In this document: positions 60,138 through 64,000 of the stretch, piece after piece
Layout of the letters: every line of letters starts with the position of its first letter
How positions within the stretch are numbered: the stretch's first letter is position 1
NCBI RefSeq assembly: GCF_017877055.1
Contig: NZ_JAGIPG010000004.1
Coordinates: forward strand, 578,381-642,380
DNA from: Neorhizobium galegae
GTDB lineage: Bacteria > Pseudomonadota > Alphaproteobacteria > Rhizobiales > Rhizobiaceae
DNA length: 64,000 nt
Direction of reading: 5' to 3'
Program-made: the position numbers and the translations under genes
The notes under the pieces: generated by a model
What the model saw: only the letters and a program-made list of their open reading frames with translations
What the model was told of the DNA's origin: nothing
The model's database searches: none

Positions 60138-60854
60138 CTAGCAGTGACTTTTGTCAAGCGAGCAGGCTACACCAGCGGCGCCTGTCTCATTCGGCACGGG
60201 GAAATGATCTGCTGCGGCAGCAACGCTGTCCTTCAGATTTTTATAAGGCATGAATCCTCTAGCGATCATCACATAACGCCGCTCAGCCGTTTTTAGAAGC
60301 ACTCCGGGAAAGCCTTGCACCCCAAGCGTCTCTGTCAGTTTATAGTCCTCAAAGACGCTTTGGTGAGCGGAATGAGAGCCAAACTCTTTCACCCACTTAT
60401 CGTATTCAACGCCAAATCGTTCTGCAATTGGCCGATAAGTTTGCGTGTTCTGAAGGTCTTTGCCATCGATGTAATAGGAGTCATGAATCGCGCCAGCTAA
60501 AGCAATGTCATCTGAGACACCCAGCGACCTAAACGCGGCCATAGCCCGAGAAGGGGTTGTGGAATTCAAAATTCGATTGGAAGACTTATAGCCCTTTATC
60601 TTATCCATATAGGCACTTCCGAAATCTCTTCCGGCCGTTGTCGATACACGTTCGTGAAGAGCTACGGGATCTGGAAATCGGCCAAAGAATTCACGCAACA
60701 TCATGTCTTGTGGTATCATTCCGCCACTTATGACACGTGTGCGGAAAGACGCCTGGTACTCGCGCGAAATTTTTTCGATAGATGGCCCAAACCCGAAGCA
60801 CCAGATGCAATATGGGTCTGAGAAATAGAGGAGTTCTGCGGTCATTTCGTTCAT
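60138..60854 (-). CDS. DsbA/FrnE-family thiol oxidoreductase, cytoplasmic type
   Basis: A 238-residue thioredoxin-fold protein with inserted helical domain. The redox motif is C16-I-W-C19 (SDPYCIWCFGF), a late cis-Pro region is in GVQGFPGVLL. No signal peptide, so it resembles the cytoplasmic FrnE-like/2-hydroxychromene isomerase-like branch rather than periplasmic DsbA. The 13-mer ACCAACTAGTCGA is 28 bases before the start, linking it with yghU and osmC in a likely stress regulon. Confidence 0.9.
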   Translation of the reverse strand: MNEMTAELLYFSDPYCIWCFGFGPSIEKISREYQASFRTRVISGGMIPQDMMLREFFGRFPDPVALHERVSTTAGRDFGSAYMDKIKGYKSSNRILNSTTPSRAMAAFRSLGVSDDIALAGAIHDSYYIDGKDLQNTQTYRPIAERFGVEYDKWVKEFGSHSAHQSVFEDYKLTETLGVQGFPGVLLKTAERRYVMIARGFMPYKNLKDSVAAAADHFPVPNETGAAGVACSLDKSHC

Positions 60855-60881
60855 CCGAACTCGTTAAGGGCTGCCTTATCT

Positions 60882-60894
60882 ACCAACTAGTCGA
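60882..60894. promoter_or_regulatory. Conserved 13-mer ACCAACTAGTCGA, copy 3 (upstream of dsbA-like gene)
   Basis: Exact copy of the 13-mer near yghU and in the osmC-tetR gap, extended here to TCTACCAACTAGTCGAT. Its closeness (28 bases) to the start codon suggests repression. Confidence 0.6.
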
Positions 60895-61011
60895 TCAAGA
60901 GTCGAGTGGGTATTTTTGCTTTTCAGTAGGCGCCGGACGACGTTTGGTAGATCGGGTGTGTTGACTTGGCTACGCTACGAGCAACCCGCCGATCGGCACT
61001 CTAAGGCACGA

Positions 61012-61932
61012 CTAAGAGCGCACCCGCCAAGTGCTTTCCGCTTTACGGGTAACTTCGCCAATCCATTCCACAAATGCTCTCACTGTTGGCGAGAGGTGGC
61101 GATTCTTGGGGTAAATCACGGAAAGGGGGACCGCCTGTGCAGAGTAACCGGCTAGAACCTGGCAAAGGAGTCCACTTCGGAGGTGCTGAACTACCATATA
61201 GCTTCCAGCTCGGATGAGACCCAGACCTTCAAGTCCACACGTAACATAGGCATCGCTATCGTTGACTATCAGGGATTCACGCATGTTGATGGTATGATCT
61301 TCACCGTCCACCTCGAAGTGCCACTCCAAGGATCGTGCAGTTCGCCCAGATAGGTAACCTACTGCCTGATGGTCCGCTAAGTCCTCTAAGGATCTTGGTG
61401 TCCCGTGCTGTTCGAGGTATTCCGGTGAGGCACAGGTGATCCAATCGAAAGTGCCGATCCGCTTTGCAACAAGGGTCGTCGACTCCTCAGGAGTACCGGC
61501 CCGAATAACGCAGTCAATACCCTCTTGGACTAACTCAGCCATTCTATCGGTCATCGTCAGAGTAAGTTCAACTTCGGGAAAGCGGCGCTGGAAGTCCTTG
61601 ATGGAGGGCAAGACCACCAAACGTGCCAGTGAAAGAGTCATGTCAACACGGAGGCGTCCACGAGGCTGTCCTGCTCGCCCTGGGAAGCTGGACTCAACCG
61701 CCTCGATATCAGCGAGCAGTCGCCGACAATGGTTGTAATATTGGGTGCCATCTGGGGTAAAACTGATGTGGCGTGTTGTTCGCTGGAGCAACCTCACACC
61801 AAGGAAGCTCTCCAATTCCTTAACCGCTCTTGTTACCCGTGAGGGTGGCAAAGACAGACTTTCTGCTGCCCGGCTGAAACTGTGCATTTCGACAACGCGA
61901 GCAAAAATTTGCATAGTTTGGAGGCGGTCCAT
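61012..61932 (-). CDS. LysR-family transcriptional regulator
   Basis: A 306-residue LysR protein. Helix-turn-helix: SFSRAAESLSLPPSRVTRAVKELE; effector domain with IDCVIRAGTPEESTTLVAKR and the block CASPEYLEQHG. Its upstream region holds a near-perfect LysR-type palindrome at 61957-61973. It is divergent from the Old Yellow Enzyme family gene at 62398, across about 465 bases, which is its most likely target. Confidence 0.92.
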   Translation of the reverse strand: MDRLQTMQIFARVVEMHSFSRAAESLSLPPSRVTRAVKELESFLGVRLLQRTTRHISFTPDGTQYYNHCRRLLADIEAVESSFPGRAGQPRGRLRVDMTLSLARLVVLPSIKDFQRRFPEVELTLTMTDRMAELVQEGIDCVIRAGTPEESTTLVAKRIGTFDWITCASPEYLEQHGTPRSLEDLADHQAVGYLSGRTARSLEWHFEVDGEDHTINMRESLIVNDSDAYVTCGLEGLGLIRAGSYMVVQHLRSGLLCQVLAGYSAQAVPLSVIYPKNRHLSPTVRAFVEWIGEVTRKAESTWRVRS

Positions 61933-61956
61933 TCCTTGTCTCCGATTTTGCGGTTT

Positions 61957-61973
61957 ATTGCATTAGGTGCAAT
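61957..61973. promoter_or_regulatory. LysR-type operator candidate ATTGCA-N5-TGCAAT
   Basis: A perfect 6-bp inverted repeat with inner T-N11-A spacing, 25 bases upstream of the lysR start at 61932 and facing the divergent flavin oxidoreductase gene. Confidence 0.55.
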
Positions 61974-62397
61974 AGGATGAGTTGATGCGTCGAAAATCAC
62001 CGTCATGAATGGCCGACGATGTGATGTCGCCTGCTGATTATTCTATCTGAGGCAATTAAGTTACCCAAGCTGAAACCTAGATGTTTGTGCCGACAAGTGT
62101 AGATTGAGCAGGTTCAATTCCTGAAGATCGTAGCATGAAACAAAAACGAACCACCGCCCGATAGTTACCGCAGAGCTGCTAGCCCCCTCCGTGACTATTC
62201 CTGAAAATCAGGTGACCATTCGTTGCGGGCTAAGGGCTCAGCTAAGCGGCAATTCTTGTTTGGCGTCAGCCTGTCCTGGGTTCCCCATCGTTACAGGCTG
62301 ACCCATCTACAACCAATTTCAGCGCATCGTCCTGGGCCGAGCCCCTGGCCAGTTCCAGCTGACATTCGCTCAACATCCCACATGTGGAGATCTTAAA
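61974..62397. other. Gap of about 425 bp with no recognisable gene
   Basis: Leader region between the lysR operator and the flavin oxidoreductase. Nothing coding could be supported. The GGAGATC before 62398 is the ribosome site of the next gene. Confidence 0.4.
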
Positions 62398-63486
62398 ATG
62401 TCTATCTCAGATCTGTTTAAGCCGCTTGAGCTCCTCCATGGCCCCGCGATGCGAAGCCGGTTCATGTTGGCACCGCTTACGAACCAACAAAGTGAATTCG
62501 ATGGAACCGCATCCGAATTCGACTTGGACTGGATTGCCCAGCTCTCGCAGGGCGGATACGGCTTGATCCAAACCTGTGCAACAACTGTTGAAGCTGGCGG
62601 GATAGCATTCGCACGGCAGTTGGGTATTCACAGCGATGAGCATTTGCCAGGTTTGACCAAGATGGCAGCCACAATCCGAGAAGGCGGTGGCCTGTCGGCG
62701 GTGCAATTGCACCATGCTGGACACCGTGCCAATCCATTGTTGGGAGGTGTGCCAGCTCCAGCATCCAGCCGCACCTTGCCAGGCATCAAAGCTTTGAGAA
62801 CGGAGGAGGTAGAGCGGATCCGTGACAGCTTCATTGCTGCTGCGAAGAGAGCTGAGCTGGCAGGGTTCAACGGCGTAGCTGTTCATGGCGCTTTTGGATG
62901 GATTCTATCGGAATTTATGTCCCCACACCTGAATGATCGTACGGACAAGTATGGTGGTAGCATCGAAAACAGAGCTCGCCTTACCATCGAGGTAATCGAA
63001 GGTATCCGTCGGGAATGCGGCCCTGACTTTCAGATCGGCTGGCGTCTGTCCGTAGAACGCTATGGTCTGCAGCTGGAAGAACTGCGTGAAATCACAGCTG
63101 ACATTCTGAATCGGGAGTTGATCGACTATCTGGATCTGGCTCTATGGGATTCTGCTCAAATTGTTCGCGAGGGAGCATTTCAAGGTCAGTCGATGCTAGG
63201 CATTTTCACTGAACTGCCACGTCGAAGGGTGCGCGTCGGAACTGCCGGCAAGATAATGAGTGCACAGCGCGTCGGACAATTGATGGACGAGGGTTGCGAC
63301 TTCGTCCTCATCGGCCGTGCCGGAATTCTGCAACGAGATTTCCCGCTCCAGGTTGAGAAAAACCATGAATATGATAGTCCTAAGCTTCCTGTGACCGCAG
63401 GCTATCTGCGTAAAGGCGGTCTCAGCGAGCGCTTTATTAATCATATGCGAGGATGGCCGAGCTTCGTCGTGCCCGGAAGCATCTGA
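62398..63486 (+). CDS. NADH:flavin oxidoreductase, Old Yellow Enzyme family
   Basis: A 362-residue TIM-barrel FMN enzyme of the OYE superfamily (YqjM/thermophilic-like branch, distinct from the two NemA-like copies). Blocks: MRSRFMLAPLTNQQSEFDG, VQLHHAGHRANP, DRTDKYGGSIENRARL and DFVLIGRAGILQRDFPL. The substrate-pair region reads VHGAFGWILSEF: the first His is kept but the second partner (His or Asn in most members) is Phe, which should change how substrates bind. Divergent from a LysR gene. Confidence 0.9.
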   Translation: MSISDLFKPLELLHGPAMRSRFMLAPLTNQQSEFDGTASEFDLDWIAQLSQGGYGLIQTCATTVEAGGIAFARQLGIHSDEHLPGLTKMAATIREGGGLSAVQLHHAGHRANPLLGGVPAPASSRTLPGIKALRTEEVERIRDSFIAAAKRAELAGFNGVAVHGAFGWILSEFMSPHLNDRTDKYGGSIENRARLTIEVIEGIRRECGPDFQIGWRLSVERYGLQLEELREITADILNRELIDYLDLALWDSAQIVREGAFQGQSMLGIFTELPRRRVRVGTAGKIMSAQRVGQLMDEGCDFVLIGRAGILQRDFPLQVEKNHEYDSPKLPVTAGYLRKGGLSERFINHMRGWPSFVVPGSI

Positions 63487-63832
63487 GGAAAAGTTGGATC
63501 GAAGGTTGGGGATCATGCTTTGGTGAGTATCTTCATCAGAGGGTGCCTGAAACTCAGCATGCAATACATCGGCATTTTGCATTGGAAAAAGATGAACCGT
63601 ACGCCATAACATATCGCATAGCATGCATTAGAGTTCCAAACCATTATCTTTAGAGTTCCATAAATATGCTTACGCCTCATTGTTATAGTAAGTATTTGAT
63701 ATTATGGATTTATGTAGTGATTGTAGGCTTAAGTTTATCGCGGTGATCCACTTTACAAGTCTCTATGTCATCAGGCCCCCGCAACCAAATCCTACGCTAC
63801 ACTATCCAGCCGTAGCCCAAAACTGCGATCCA
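63487..63832. other. AT-rich gap of about 345 bp with no recognisable gene
   Basis: Between the flavin oxidoreductase and the transposase fragment. The base composition becomes visibly AT-rich around 63640-63730. No gene, RNA or clear inverted repeat could be supported. Confidence 0.4.
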
Positions 63833-64000
63833 TTACGCTAAAGTATGATGATCGTCGGCGCTAAACCCCCAGCGGCGCGTAGTTCGCGATGATGGCTGGC
63901 GGAAAATGTCGTGGCGAGGGATGTGGAATAGGTTGGCAATCGGATCGTGAATGGAGACGAAGCGCTGCAACTGTCCCTGTGACTTGAAGCGCTTCATGAT
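63833..64000 (-). pseudogene. C-terminal part of an IS6-family transposase, cut by window edge
   Basis: The reverse strand from the window edge reads MKRFKSQGQLQRFVSIHDPI, ANLFHIPRHDI, the C-terminus of IS6-type transposases (..RFKS.RQ.QRFLS.HD.I.NLF). A frame change follows: the expected SHHRELRAA is in another frame ending at TAG 63838, while the first frame ends at TAA 63833. So the copy seems to carry a C-terminal frameshift. The rest lies outside the window. Confidence 0.65.

Noticed and set aside
59957..60157. Short reverse-strand gene upstream of nothing recognisable, overlapping the dsbA-like stop
   Set aside because: No family pattern, no clear ribosome site, and it overlaps a solid gene end.
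62105..62125. tRNA T-arm-like sequence (CAGG-TTCAATT-CCTG)
   Set aside because: No acceptor, D or anticodon arms could be placed around it; a 4-bp stem with this loop can occur by chance.
1..64000. CRISPR array, prophage or toxin-antitoxin/defence system
   Set aside because: No regularly spaced repeats, no phage structural genes and no recognised defence or toxin genes were seen on either strand.

Overview
The window looks like an accessory stretch (large plasmid, chromid or genomic island) of an alphaproteobacterium of the order Hyphomicrobiales, most likely Rhizobiaceae or a close relative. The lipoyl synthase, the alphaproteobacterial-type glutamate-cysteine ligase, the small secreted 'EGDYYEG' proteins and the IS630/IS110 elements all read as rhizobial. 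This is inference from sequence style, not from a search. No rRNA, tRNA, replication, ribosomal or CRISPR genes were seen. The many LysR regulators, catabolic enzymes, broken genes and insertion sequences fit an accessory replicon.

Region 1 (1-12.3 kb) is a catabolic cluster. It holds an aldehyde dehydrogenase (cut by the window edge), a Baeyer-Villiger-type flavin monooxygenase, an HSL-type esterase, a GMC oxidoreductase, a complete TRAP transporter (dctM-dctQ-dctP order on the minus strand), an NTF2-like protein, a dienelactone-hydrolase-like enzyme, a short-chain dehydrogenase, a class II aldolase and a divergent LysR regulator. Together they suggest uptake and stepwise oxidation of an alcohol/ketone whose ring or chain is opened as an ester or lactone.

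Region 2 (12.3-22 kb) mixes sulfur-related and redox genes with debris: a TauE/SafE exporter, a remnant of a Blh-type persulfide hydrolase, a class V aminotransferase (cysteine-desulfurase-like) with a divergent Lrp regulator, a glutathione transferase followed by a three-domain FMN/FAD/2Fe-2S oxidoreductase, a LysR gene and a decayed M20 peptidase.

Region 3 (22-36 kb) is the most coherent system. An XRE-cupin regulator lies between two units: DUF1097 membrane protein plus isochorismatase-fold hydrolase on one side, and a glutamine-synthetase-like ligase, a nitrilase-family enzyme and a class I glutamine amidotransferase on the other. A TTCTC-N6-GAGA dyad occurs in front of both units. A tandem glycine riboswitch follows, then gcvT-gcvH-gcvP-sdaA-glyA, with a lipA gene (the cofactor maker for GcvH) at the other end. 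My reading is that a substrate is gamma-glutamylated, hydrolysed and deglutamylated to glycine, which is converted to serine and then pyruvate.

Region 4 (36-40 kb) is a gene graveyard: fragments of an EamA transporter, a TctA permease and a serine recombinase. The recombinase is cut by an IS630 element, which is itself cut by an IS110/IS1111-type element.

Region 5 (40-63.5 kb) is a redox and electrophile-defence island. It carries pntAB (NADPH supply), three Old Yellow Enzyme family reductases, nitrilase, glutathione reductase, glutamate-cysteine ligase, YghU- and GstA-like transferases, OsmC, a DsbA/FrnE-like protein, an alpha/beta hydrolase, and LysR, TetR and HxlR regulators. Two families of tiny secreted paralogues sit here. 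Two repeated non-coding motifs (a 33-bp element with a TTCCG-N7-CGGAA core, three copies; and ACCAACTAGTCGA, three exact copies) suggest small regulons. The window closes inside an IS6-type transposase fragment.
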